This document shows positions 6,211 to 14,460 of a stretch of 40,403 nucleotides of DNA, one piece after another (within the stretch, counting starts at the first letter, position 1; every line of letters starts with the position of its first letter). Source of the DNA: Anaerolineae bacterium. Its GTDB lineage: Bacteria; Chloroflexota; Anaerolineae; Promineifilales; Promineifilaceae. Location of the stretch: contig WFSA01000072.1 in assembly GCA_015486215.1 (NCBI GenBank), positions 1 to 40,403 of the forward strand. The letters run 5' to 3'. The notes below the pieces were generated by a model. It ran no database searches, was not told where the DNA came from, and saw only the letters and a list, made by a program, of their open reading frames with translations. The translations under genes were made by a program, and so were the position numbers.

Positions 6211-7241
6211 GGAACAAGAGTGTTCATCAGAACCGCCTTCCGCAAACCGACCGTATTCCCCCAACGCGCATGATTTGCCCATCCTCGCACCGAAGCAGTC
6301 ACTTGTTCCAAATTTATCTCCCCCTTTGCATATTGCGCCAATAATCTGTGAAATTTTTGTTGATACTGCACCCCATTGCGCCGCTTCAAGCGCATTCGAT
6401 CTGGAAAAATTTGAAAACCTAAAAAAGGAATGCCCTCCGTGACGGGACGGGGGTGAGTGCCGTCGTGAATAGTTAATCGCAACAGTGCCAATCGCTCTAT
6501 CGCTGCCGTTTTCCAGTGCCACAATGTCTTTTTATTGTCAGCAAAAAGCAAAAAATCATCCACATAGCGCACATAACCGTGACAGCGCAGTTCCCGCTTC
6601 ACAAAATGGTCAAACGGGTTCATGTACACATTGGCCCAAAATTGACTGGTCAAATTCCCAATCGGCAAGCCGCGCGGCCTGTTGATGGCAAAGAGGTCAT
6701 CATCTGCAAAATAAACCATGTCATACTGCGCTTTCAGCACCTCTTTGCCGCCATCCAAAATCAAATCAATCAACCAGATCAGATGCGGATCGTTTACTTT
6801 TCGTGCCAGCGCACAGCGCAAAATCTGATGATCCACGCTGGGGAAAAATTGACGTACATCGGCTTGCCACACATAACGAAAACGGCGGGCATACTGCTGA
6901 CAGCGGGCGCGTGCTGCGTGAGTTCCTTTGCCCATTCGATTCGCATAGCTGTCAGTAATAAAACTGCGCTCAAATCGGGGTTCGATCAAGTTGCACAGTG
7001 CATGATGCACAACACGATCTCGGAAAGGGGCGGCACTAATCAAGCGTCGTTTGGGATCGTGAATAAAGAAACTGTGATATCCGCCAGGGCGATATAATTG
7101 TGATGATAATTCGTGTGCCAATTGTAATACATTGTCTTCTACACGATGGTCGAAAGCGGCAGCGTCCAAGCTGCCACGCTTACCCTTACTCGCGCGGCGG
7201 TATGCCAGTTGCAGATTATCCCAGCTTGCTAACGGCTCCAT
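6183..7241 (-). CDS. DGR reverse transcriptase
   Basis: A 352-residue reverse transcriptase starting at ATG 7241. An alternative TTG at 7265 lies inside palindrome copy 7 and is not favoured. Catalytic regions are intact: VWQADVRQFFPSVD (first Asp ~128), GLPIGNLTSQFWANVYMNPF (~192-211) and YVDD (~226-229), then GIPFLGF. The IGNLTSQ motif in the fourth RT block distinguishes DGR reverse transcriptases from retron and group II intron enzymes, and no intron maturase domain is present. It would copy the template RNA with adenine-specific errors and, with Avd, write the cDNA into the VR. Its strand is opposite to avd, TR and VR, so RT and template RNA are made convergently and RT needs its own promoter to the right of 7241. 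Confidence 0.95.
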   Translation of the reverse strand: MEPLASWDNLQLAYRRASKGKRGSLDAAAFDHRVEDNVLQLAHELSSQLYRPGGYHSFFIHDPKRRLISAAPFRDRVVHHALCNLIEPRFERSFITDSYANRMGKGTHAARARCQQYARRFRYVWQADVRQFFPSVDHQILRCALARKVNDPHLIWLIDLILDGGKEVLKAQYDMVYFADDDLFAINRPRGLPIGNLTSQFWANVYMNPFDHFVKRELRCHGYVRYVDDFLLFADNKKTLWHWKTAAIERLALLRLTIHDGTHPRPVTEGIPFLGFQIFPDRMRLKRRNGVQYQQKFHRLLAQYAKGEINLEQVTASVRGWANHARWGNTVGLRKAVLMNTLVPKSGSLPKE

Positions 7242-7256
7242 CACCTTCCTGTTCTT

Positions 7257-7284
7257 GTGGGTCAAGTTTGCAAACTTGACCTAC
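7257..7284. repeat. 28-bp palindrome, copy 7 of 7
   Basis: One mismatch to the consensus (GTGGGTC at the left end). It ends 16 bp upstream of the RT start and is the rightmost copy in the window. Confidence 0.9.
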
Positions 7285-7350
7285 CGGTCAGCAGGATCGG
7301 CATACTCTTTGTTTAGCTTCTCTTGGCAAAACTGATCCGCCAACGCGCTA

Positions 7351-7478
7351 ATCATTTGGGTGTGTTTCAAATGAGTTGAGCCAAAGTGATTGTCACGGGG
7401 CGAACGGGCTTGGTTTACCCAAAACTTTGTGCCCCGTGACTGTCACTTCTACTGAAATGAAACACACCCTAATCATTT
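7351..7478. repeat. MITE-like element, family M3, copy 1
   Basis: An imperfect inverted repeat of ~128 bp whose ends carry GGGTGTGTTTCA and TGAAACACACCC. Internal arms TCACGGGGC/GCCCCGTGA can pair. The copy at 8025-8154 is the same element in opposite orientation. Confidence 0.85.
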
Positions 7479-7492
7479 CATACGTTTCTGGG

Positions 7493-7610
7493 AGATGGTC
7501 ATCTCTTCGCCCATTGTCATTCCCGCGTAGGCGGGAATCCATACTTCCCGAGAGGTGGGTTCCCGTCTGCACGGGAATGACACGCATGGGGTGGTCGAAA
7601 CGATGACCAA
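7493..7610. repeat. MITE-like element, family M4, copy 1
   Basis: Contains CATTCCCGCGTAGGCGGGAA, then GTCTGCACGGGAATGAC and GGTGGTCGAAACGATGACCA. The reverse-complement copy is at 19086-19203. No coding capacity is seen. Confidence 0.85.
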
Positions 7611-7664
7611 CCCTCGTTTCTGCCATCTTTTTTGGAACTGAATATAGGTTTTTCATGTTCTATT

Positions 7665-7776
7665 GTATCTTCTCAATAAATCGTGGACAAGACTTGACAA
7701 ATTTCATCAGCACTTTATTTTACACGAGTACCATTAGGAAAATTTGTCAAGTCTCCCCAGAATACTGAGAAGATAC
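7665..7776. repeat. MITE-like element, family M1, copy 1 (inverted)
   Basis: A 112-bp element bounded by GTATCTTCTCA and TGAGAAGATAC, with inner arms GACTTGACAAATTT and AAATTTGTCAAGTC. It matches, in reverse orientation, the copies at 13808, 18905, 23348 and 37838. Confidence 0.9.
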
Positions 7777-8024
7777 GTTCTATTTTCCTTAATTTTTTGA
7801 CATGCAAAATGATAACATTCATCTTTACAGTTTAGCGTCGTAAATGAAACGCGGATGGGACGGATAAACGCGGATTTTCTTTGTTTTATCCGCGTTGACG
7901 GGAATTCACCTCTCTAAAAAACTGGGTAAACGGCCTTTCACCCTCACCCCAACCCTTTGGGGAAGGGTGAGGATGGGGGAGTAACCGATTACCAGAAGAA
8001 ATTGAACCACTCTCTGAAAAAATC

Positions 8025-8154
8025 AAATGATTTGGGTGTGTTTCATTTCAGTAGAAGTGATAGTCACGGGGCGCATAGTTTCGGGTAAATTAAGTCCGTT
8101 TGCCCCGTGACAATCACTTTGGTTCAACTCATTTGAAACGCACCCAAATGATTT
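8025..8154. repeat. MITE-like element, family M3, copy 2 (inverted)
   Basis: Reverse-complement relative of 7351-7478, ending near 8154, about 150 bp before the ATPase start codon. Confidence 0.85.
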
Positions 8155-8302
8155 TAGCGATTTAGTACTGAAAGTATAGTGAAAAACATGTATCACGTGA
8201 AAAACGCGAAATTCATCCTTGACTTTCTCAAAACATTCGATTAGTATAGTTGTAAATAGACTATTCGTAACTACGCTATATGCAGTTGAGATTGAGGCTG
8301 AG

Positions 8303-9781
8303 ATGATATTTGTCGGAAGAGATAGAGAGTTAGAAGTATTAGACAATTTATGGGAATCGCCTAGAGCAACATTGCTTATTCTATACGGCCGTCGGCGTGT
8401 TGGCAAGACCCGCTTATTAACACATTGGCTGCAACAGCGGGAACGGAACGGATTCTATTGGGTTGCCGAACCCTCATCTTCACTTTCCCAATTGCGATCA
8501 TTTTCGCAAGCGTTGATGCGTTTCATGGATGATGAGGCTGACATTCCGGCAGATTTCACCTTTTCCACATGGGAATTGGCGTTCAGGCAGCTCGCTTTGT
8601 ACGCACAGCAAGAGCGCATCGTCCTTTTTCTGGATGAAGTGACTTATTTGATTGATGTTGACCCTGAATTTGTCGGCGTTTTGCAAAAAGTGTGGGATCG
8701 ATGGTTAAAGGATTCCAAATTGATGTTCGCGCTGGCTGGTTCGCAAATGGGATTAATGCGCCGTCATCTGCTTAATTATGATGCACCCCTGCACGGCCGT
8801 GCGACAGCCCAAATGCAACTCCCGCCACTCCCTTACGGAGCAACCCGAGATTATTTCCCCGAATATGATGCTGTTCAGCGCGTCAACCTATACGCCATGT
8901 GGGGCGGCGTTCCCGCCTATTGGGAGCGATTGAACCCCAATTACAACATTTGGGAAAATTTGCGGCGGAACACCTTGCCCGCTCATTCATGGATGACGGA
9001 TGAATCCCGCATTTTATTACAGGATTTCATCACCGATCTGCATAATTATGTCGGTATTTTACGCGCCATCGCTGATGAACAGCGTGCCATCGGCCAAATT
9101 GCCAAGCGCACCGGCTTGACGAGCAGTAAAGCGTCCTTTTATCTCAGCGTTTTGCGTGACACAGGATTCGTCACCCGCGAAATTCCGATTTCGCAGCGCG
9201 GCACTGATTCCCGACGCGGCCGTTACTCCGTCACCGACCCATACCTCCGCTTTTTTTACCGCTTCTTGTCCGCTTACCAATCAAAATTAGCCTTAGGGCG
9301 GATGGATGAGATGTTGACTATGATTCAAGCGGAACTGCCGCTCTTTATTCAAGAGAACAGTTGGCAGGAACTTTGCCGCCAATGGACATTAACTGCCAGC
9401 GCGATGGGCGTTCTGCCCATTGAAGTGGATGAGGTTGGCAGTGAATGGGCTAGTCGTTACATGCTCGATGTCGTTGGAGTCAATGAGCAGACGACTGATT
9501 TGCTCATTGGTGATTGCTATTGGAGCGATGAGCCGCTAGATCATCAAGCGATCATCAAACTTGTGGATAAAACAACGACCATCGCCACCAATATGAACAA
9601 AGGGGAGGTCAGCAATGTGCATTACACCCTATTCTCCTCTGCCGGCTGGAATGAAGATGCCCATTTATATGCCGAAACGCTGGTTGCCAGCGACACACGG
9701 CGCAAGTATTGGCGATTACACTCTGTTGAGTTGATTGATTTGGAACGCTTAGACAGGGATTTGATCACGTGGAAAATCTAA
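8303..9781 (+). CDS. ATPase_2/DUF234-type AAA+ ATPase
   Basis: A 492-residue protein. I chose ATG 8303 (MIFVGRDRELEVL), where this family normally begins. A P-loop YGRRRVGKTRLL lies at ~34-45 and a Walker B IVLFLDEVTYL near 110. A winged-helix segment (IGQIAKRTGLTSSKASFYLS) and a DUF234-like C-terminal half (YSVTDPYLRFFYRFL) follow. These ATPases are common in archaea and mobile-element-rich bacteria; their function is poorly defined, with the C-terminal part resembling nuclease-like folds. No partner gene is coupled to it. The upstream 150 bp is taken up by repeat M3, so its promoter probably lies within or next to that repeat. Confidence 0.85.
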   Translation: MIFVGRDRELEVLDNLWESPRATLLILYGRRRVGKTRLLTHWLQQRERNGFYWVAEPSSSLSQLRSFSQALMRFMDDEADIPADFTFSTWELAFRQLALYAQQERIVLFLDEVTYLIDVDPEFVGVLQKVWDRWLKDSKLMFALAGSQMGLMRRHLLNYDAPLHGRATAQMQLPPLPYGATRDYFPEYDAVQRVNLYAMWGGVPAYWERLNPNYNIWENLRRNTLPAHSWMTDESRILLQDFITDLHNYVGILRAIADEQRAIGQIAKRTGLTSSKASFYLSVLRDTGFVTREIPISQRGTDSRRGRYSVTDPYLRFFYRFLSAYQSKLALGRMDEMLTMIQAELPLFIQENSWQELCRQWTLTASAMGVLPIEVDEVGSEWASRYMLDVVGVNEQTTDLLIGDCYWSDEPLDHQAIIKLVDKTTTIATNMNKGEVSNVHYTLFSSAGWNEDAHLYAETLVASDTRRKYWRLHSVELIDLERLDRDLITWKI

Positions 9782-10133
9782 AAAGAGGAAAGGTACACGG
9801 CTTGCGCTGATTTCACGGATGAGAGAATATTTGACAAATTTTTCTGCAATACTCATGTAAAACGAGATATCTTAATGAAATCTGTCAGGTCTCCCGAAAA
9901 CAAGTTGAGTAGAAAGCAAAAAAGTCAGTGCTAACACACTAACTTTCATTGCCTTCACCGTATTTTATTTAATCGCATACTTTCAGGCTGTAATAGCACT
10001 GCAATGCTGTTTGGCCCGTATTGAAAGCCCGTTTTGTGGGGAGGGGGAAGTTGTATCTACCACCCTTTATGCAATCAACCTACTAGGAGAATAACATAGG
10101 CTGATCCTCGTGTCAACCTGTCTTATTTATCGT
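9782..10133. other. Intergenic gap with a degenerate M1-like repeat
   Basis: A diverged relative of family M1 lies at about 9828-9900 (TTTGACAAATTTTTC ... GAAATCTGTCAGGTCTCCC), lacking the GTATCTTCTCA ends. The rest is AT-rich and shows no gene. An AGGAGA sequence at ~10085 is too far from either start candidate of the next gene to be its ribosome site. Confidence 0.55.
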
Positions 10134-11327
10134 ATGAGCGATCTTGATCGACTGTTGTCTTCTGCCTTGCGGGAGGCAAATCGACTCCTGCTTGAACGGC
10201 GTAAGCAACAATCGCAAAGGAAGCGGAAAACGGATGCCAAGCCAGCCGTCTCTCCCTCCCATCCCTCAGCGACCATTGCTGACCTGCCGGCTCATTTAGG
10301 GTGGGGAAGTGCTGCGGCAACGGCCGTTCTCCGCCGCGCTCATACCCGCCTCAACAAACGGGGCATCACCCCAACGGCCGTACCCCAGCCGATCCCTATA
10401 GAAACGGCCGTTTCCACAAGTACAACTCTCCCATCCACCGTAAAACTATATCCCGACATCGGGCTGGGCATCTTGCGCCAAGAGCAAGCCGCTTCTGGCC
10501 GCATTTGGCTGTTAGCCCGTCATCTTGATACGTCAGGAAGCGGCAAACTTCGCATAGCGGACTTACGGGAAGCAATTACAGATCATTCTGCGCCATTACA
10601 TATTTGCGGCTGGCGGCAATTACGGAATTTATTACGACAAGGTGACGGGGTGTTTTGGCATCGAGATAAAACGCATCTCTGGTTACATTCAGCCGTAAAA
10701 ACAGCATCTGCGCTTGAAGTAAGTCGTCTAAACGGCCGTCCAGTCCACCTCCCGATTTCTGCCCTGACAGGCAGTATCGGCGATATCCGCGCCCATCTAT
10801 ACGCCGCCTTCCACAGCGGGCGCGTCAAAGAGGGCGGGGGGGCTGAGGCTGCCCCCAAACCGATCGCCCGCGAAACATTGACAAAACTTTCGGGCATTGG
10901 GGCAGTGACGCAGCGCAGCTATGAGCAAAAAACGAAGATCAGCGTGCGGCATAATTACGCCATTGGCGAGAGAGCAAGCAAGGAGAATCAAGAAGCGCGG
11001 GCGTGGAAACATGGCGGCGCAGCTTTTATAGTACAAGACACTCACGGTCAACACGGCCGTAAAGGAGAAGAGTACGTCGCGTGGCAATTACCAAATAGCT
11101 ACAGCAGTACGCATCAACAACGGCCGTTAGGCCGTCAAAAGCGAATCAATCGCCAACTCAAAGACCTGGTTATGAAAGGGATGCCGGGGAACGTTGACCA
11201 AACGAGCGAGCGGCAGATGCCAAAACTGTATTATGCCAATGGGAAAGCAGCAACGACGAACTCATACTGGTTTAGAAAGAGCGGCGGCAACGGCCGTTAC
11301 GCCCTTTGGCATACGATGACAACGTGA
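10134..11327 (+). CDS. Unrecognised DNA-binding-like protein with two possible HTH segments
   Basis: I do not recognise a family. From ATG 10134 it has 397 residues; a GTG at 10110 would add eight, and neither has a good ribosome site. The N-terminus (~1-40) is a basic amphipathic helix, followed by a proline/threonine-rich linker. The segment SGKLRIADLREAITDHSAPL through HLWLHS (~140-185) and the segment ARETLTKLSGIGAVTQRSYE (~248-267) look like helix-turn-helix units. The C-terminus is rich in Lys, Arg, Tyr and Gln. This layout recalls replication or transcription-control proteins of mobile elements. It carries seven ACGGCCGT octamers, the densest gene in the window, so it is well adapted to this host. 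Confidence 0.7.
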   Translation: MSDLDRLLSSALREANRLLLERRKQQSQRKRKTDAKPAVSPSHPSATIADLPAHLGWGSAAATAVLRRAHTRLNKRGITPTAVPQPIPIETAVSTSTTLPSTVKLYPDIGLGILRQEQAASGRIWLLARHLDTSGSGKLRIADLREAITDHSAPLHICGWRQLRNLLRQGDGVFWHRDKTHLWLHSAVKTASALEVSRLNGRPVHLPISALTGSIGDIRAHLYAAFHSGRVKEGGGAEAAPKPIARETLTKLSGIGAVTQRSYEQKTKISVRHNYAIGERASKENQEARAWKHGGAAFIVQDTHGQHGRKGEEYVAWQLPNSYSSTHQQRPLGRQKRINRQLKDLVMKGMPGNVDQTSERQMPKLYYANGKAATTNSYWFRKSGGNGRYALWHTMTT

Positions 11328-11373
11328 TAAGAATAGTCGGAAAGAAATTGACTACATTATAAGGGATTATTAA

Positions 11374-12237
11374 CTATTCTTTGACAGTATAGGAGGCAAA
11401 AAGCTGACCATTTCCGCCTAGAGCCATTCGGTCAAAATAAAGCGCATACAATGATAGATCAACAGCTTTTGTCACTAATGGCCCTTCCAAGATTGATGCA
11501 AACAGCCGTCCACCCAATAATTTATGCGCTTGTGTGATATACAGCCGATTTAACACGCTGCTTTCAAGCAATAACGACAACACCTTCGGCCCTGCGGCCG
11601 AGTAAATAGCATGATACCCCAAAGCTGCCATCTGCTTGACCATTTCAACGCCGTCTACACTTTCATCACCAGCAATAAGGAGATGCCCCGCTTTTGCCAT
11701 CTCTTTCATCCGCTCTTTATCGGCATTGGCTGATGTGACAATCAATAATTTCCGTCCACACTCTATTAAAATTGATGGAATGGGGAAATGGAGCGATTGG
11801 CTGATGATGGCTATATCTGGCTGCGGTGTCAATCCGCGCTCCACCCGCCATTGACGCAGATCGGCAAAACGGGGATCGTCAATCTGCAATATCTCTTGCC
11901 CACGGCCGTCAACCCATTCTCGTAAATAACGGCCGCTGCTGATAATCAAATCAGCCTGCACCGCTAACTCCTGAAATAATCGCCAATCACGCGCGTTGGC
12001 AATTGCCTTTGGCACAGTCAAGCCCGCTTTGGTAGGGTGAGGGACGGCAATACGGCCGTCTACACTAGTCACAAAGTTGGCATACACAAATGGGCGACGG
12101 GCAGCGTGCCGTCGAATGTTATGGTTAAGATAGAGAGTGTGTAACGGCCGTTTACCCTCCCCATTTGTATAGAACTGTGGTTCATTTTTATGTTCAATTG
12201 CTGGAGAAGGGTATAGTTGGATGATTGAATCGTTCAT
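11374..12237 (-). CDS. RibD C-terminal-domain (pyrimidine/dihydrofolate reductase-like) protein
   Basis: A 287-residue protein starting at ATG 12237. The core from ~40 on matches the RibD_C/DHFR-like fold: FVYANFVTSVDGRIA, DLIISSGRYLREW, KLLIVTSANAD, a GHLLIAGDESVDG segment and the late YSAAGPKVLSLLLESSVLNR motif that binds the nicotinamide cofactor. Stand-alone RibD_C proteins reduce aminopyrimidine intermediates in riboflavin-type pathways or act as general NADPH reductases. No deaminase domain or rib gene is nearby, so the substrate is open. It follows the peroxidase gene on the same strand, with ~80 bp between them. Confidence 0.8.
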   Translation of the reverse strand: MNDSIIQLYPSPAIEHKNEPQFYTNGEGKRPLHTLYLNHNIRRHAARRPFVYANFVTSVDGRIAVPHPTKAGLTVPKAIANARDWRLFQELAVQADLIISSGRYLREWVDGRGQEILQIDDPRFADLRQWRVERGLTPQPDIAIISQSLHFPIPSILIECGRKLLIVTSANADKERMKEMAKAGHLLIAGDESVDGVEMVKQMAALGYHAIYSAAGPKVLSLLLESSVLNRLYITQAHKLLGGRLFASILEGPLVTKAVDLSLYALYFDRMALGGNGQLFASYTVKE

Positions 12238-12318
12238 ACTGTGTTATTTATACGCGGATCAAAAAAAGAAGATCTGCGTTTATCCGTAAAATCCGTCTGA
12301 TCCGCATTCATACACCAA

Positions 12319-13752
12319 TTAATTCTGAAAAATAGCGTCCAGCCGCAATCCATCGGGGTCAGGCAGCAACTCAGATGGAATCCATGGAGCTAAACAGGCA
12401 GGCTCTTTGACGCATGGGTCTGTCAAGGTCAGCAAAAAGTTGACAATATCATCAATTTCTTCATCTGCCAGCGTCATACTCATTAATGTTTTGACATTTT
12501 TGTTTCTATTTTCGTGTAGCTGTGCCAATGCTTCCTCTGTATGCTCTTTGCTATTGACCATATGGATAGAGGAATCGAACTGATTGAAGTCATAAGCGGC
12601 AACGGCCGTTTCGGGATTGACCATATGGCGCACAACTTCTTCCAGCGTTTGGTACGCGCCATCATGCCCATACGGTTCTGTCACTTCCACGTTTAGCAAG
12701 GTCGGCACGCGGAAAGCGTATCGGTCAACTTCGTCTCCCGTCTCTGAATACCGTCCCCAATCGTCGTCATAGGGGACGGCACCATATCCGATTTGGGGAA
12801 CGGCCGTCACATAAAATTGCTCATCAGTGAAAAAATCACCCGCGTGGCAGGCGGCGCATCCCGCACGGCCGTAAAACAAGATCGCCCCCTGTTTGGCCGA
12901 CGCGCTGATCGCCTCATCATCCCCTTGCACATACGCCTTCCACGCCGTCTCCACAAAAAGCTGCGACCGCTCATACTCCCCAATCGCATGGGCGATAGCG
13001 GCATAAGTGATCAGATCTTCTGCGTTTGCATTACTATTGAAGGCCGATTGAAAAAATAGAAGCCAATCGTTCGAAGGAATTGTTCCCGCTCCATCGCCAT
13101 AATCGCCGATATTAGCGGCCAAAGCGTTCCGAATATCGCTGCCGTTATGGCCGCTCATGCCAAAATCAAAACCGCGCATTTCCACATCAGCGGTGACAGG
13201 AAAACGGCTTTGCGCTTCGACTAAATTGGCCCCCGCTTCAGGATCAGCATAATGAAAAACGCGATCTGGCGTGTGGATGCCTTGCCCGTCCCCTCCGTTT
13301 TTGAGTGGTGTTTTGCCCAAACTTTCCACACGGCCATCCCAAAACATCACCTCATCCCACAAGCCGCAATTGAAGGTCGTCGGCGCGTTCCGTGCCACTA
13401 ACGCTCCTTCAGGATGTTTACGCCCCGTCCCTAATAAAGCAGGATCAGCCGCCCCGACACCGATGGATAAGGGCAGCCCGTCATCCCCGCCCAGCAACGG
13501 GTGATGGCAGCTCACGCACGCCGCATCACCCGCGCCGCTCAACGCTTGGGTATAAAATAGCTGCATACCCAATTGGGCAAGGGGGTCAGAGATGCGGGGC
13601 AGATCGCGCCCCTGTGATGGATCGCCCGTTAATTGGTGCATGTTGATGATGTCACGTAACTGTTCGTCTGGGTTGACGGCCGTTTGCCCGCAAGCTGTCA
13701 ACAGCCCCAGAAAAATCAACCATTTTAGAGTAGATATGCTTCTGTAAATCAT
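12319..13752 (-). CDS. Di-heme cytochrome c peroxidase/MauG-like lipoprotein
   Basis: A 477-residue protein with an N-terminal lipobox LLTAC (Cys ~21), so it is probably lipid-anchored on the outer face of the membrane. Two c-type heme motifs, CVSCH (~79-83) and CAACH (~297), together with APTTFNCGLWDEVMFWDGR and FRVPTLLNV, fit the bacterial di-heme cytochrome c peroxidase family. These enzymes reduce hydrogen peroxide with electrons from small cytochromes or copper proteins; MauG-like members oxidise proteins instead. GGGAGC precedes ATG 13752 at a usable distance. A family M1 repeat lies ~55 bp upstream of the start. Confidence 0.88.
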   Translation of the reverse strand: MIYRSISTLKWLIFLGLLTACGQTAVNPDEQLRDIINMHQLTGDPSQGRDLPRISDPLAQLGMQLFYTQALSGAGDAACVSCHHPLLGGDDGLPLSIGVGAADPALLGTGRKHPEGALVARNAPTTFNCGLWDEVMFWDGRVESLGKTPLKNGGDGQGIHTPDRVFHYADPEAGANLVEAQSRFPVTADVEMRGFDFGMSGHNGSDIRNALAANIGDYGDGAGTIPSNDWLLFFQSAFNSNANAEDLITYAAIAHAIGEYERSQLFVETAWKAYVQGDDEAISASAKQGAILFYGRAGCAACHAGDFFTDEQFYVTAVPQIGYGAVPYDDDWGRYSETGDEVDRYAFRVPTLLNVEVTEPYGHDGAYQTLEEVVRHMVNPETAVAAYDFNQFDSSIHMVNSKEHTEEALAQLHENRNKNVKTLMSMTLADEEIDDIVNFLLTLTDPCVKEPACLAPWIPSELLPDPDGLRLDAIFQN

Positions 13753-13807
13753 TTAAGAATGCTCCCTTTTGTATGGTTTAGGAACGAGAATTTAATAACT
13801 TGCGGAA

Positions 13808-13895
13808 GTATCTTCTCAGTATTCTGGGGAGATTTGACAAATTTTCCTAATGATGAAATTTGTCAAGTCTTGTCCACGATTTATTGAGAAGATAC
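13808..13895. repeat. MITE-like element, family M1, copy 2 (short form)
   Basis: 88 bp between GTATCTTCTCA and TGAGAAGATAC. Compared with the 112-bp copies it lacks the central ACTCGTGTAAAATAAAGTG segment. Confidence 0.9.
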
Positions 13896-13997
13896 CCTGC
13901 CCTCATGAAAATAGGGGAATGACAACTTTGGTAGTTAAATAAATCCTCGTTTCTTAAGATAGAACGCAGATTATCAGGATTGTTAGTACCTTAGGAA

Positions 13998-14155
13998 TAA
14001 GACTTTATTAACTTACCCGTTTTACCGATATTTGAGTTTTGTCGTCCCCCACCCTAAACCTCCCCCGAAGGGGGAGGGAACTTGCTCCCTCTCCCTTTGG
14101 GAGAGGGTTGGGGTGAGGGTAAACTCCAAAGTTAAATGGGTAAGTTATTTAAGTC
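13998..14155. repeat. MITE-like element, family M5, full copy
   Basis: Ends are inverted repeats: AAGACTTTATTAACTTACCC on the left and its relative GGGTAAGTTATTTAAGTC on the right. The interior is a C-rich/G-rich hairpin series around GGGGGAGGGAACTTGCTCCC. It is nearly identical to 40255-40403. Confidence 0.85.
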
Positions 14156-14289
14156 CCATTACTTATCAGTGATATTCTTTTCTGATTTATCCTGACAATC
14201 TGCGTCATCTGCGTTCTATTCTTTGAATAAATTAAGTAGTAATGGATAATCATAAGCGATTATTGATTATAGCCGATTATCCATTATCA

Positions 14290-14412
14290 GTATCTTCTCA
14301 ATATTTCGGGGTGAGTACAACCAATTAAGAAAGGAATAAATTACGTCAGTTGCGTAAATTCGTTCCTTTCCTAATTAGCTGTACTCATGCCCCCAATTTT
14401 TTGAGAAGATAC
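14290..14412. repeat. MITE-like element, family M2
   Basis: A 123-bp element with the same outer ends as family M1 (GTATCTTCTCAATA / TGAGAAGATAC) but an unrelated core: GAGTACAACCAATTAAGAAA pairing with a TTTCCTAATTAGCTGTACTC arm around ACGTCAGTTGCGT. It ends 48 bp before the transketolase start. Confidence 0.85.
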
Positions 14413-14460
14413 CATTATCACTTCTTAATTATCAATTTGTACTATCTTGGAGATATTCTA

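Larger units (their letters stand above)
7285..8302. other. About 1 kb gene-free region filled with inverted-repeat elements
   Basis: No gene is supported here. In order it holds family M3 (7351-7478), family M4 (7493-7610), family M1 (7665-7776), a GCGGAT/ATCCGC inverted repeat (~7850-7900), a CCTCACCCC...GGGTGAGG stretch like family M5 (~7936-7980), and an inverted second copy of M3 (8025-8154). It separates the DGR island from the ATPase gene and looks like an insertion hot spot for small non-autonomous repeats. Confidence 0.7.
13753..14460. other. Gene-free 700-bp region with three repeat elements
   Basis: Contains a short M1 copy (13808-13895), a full M5 copy (13998-14155) and an M2 hairpin element (14290-14412), separated by AT-rich sequence with TGGATAAT/ATTATCCA repeats. 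It lies between the divergent peroxidase and transketolase genes and must hold both promoters. I cannot assign them. Confidence 0.7.

Noticed and set aside
6183-7241. Reverse transcriptase as retron or group II intron
   Set aside because: No msr/msd-like structure or maturase/endonuclease domain is seen. IGNLTSQ, Avd and the TR/VR pair identify a DGR.
1954-7284. Seven 28-bp palindromes as a CRISPR array
   Set aside because: Spacing is irregular (100 bp to 3.5 kb), copies flank genes, and no cas gene is present.
7285-8302. Remnant insertion sequence with transposase
   Set aside because: Only short inverted-repeat elements are present. No frame resembles a transposase or carries a DDE motif.
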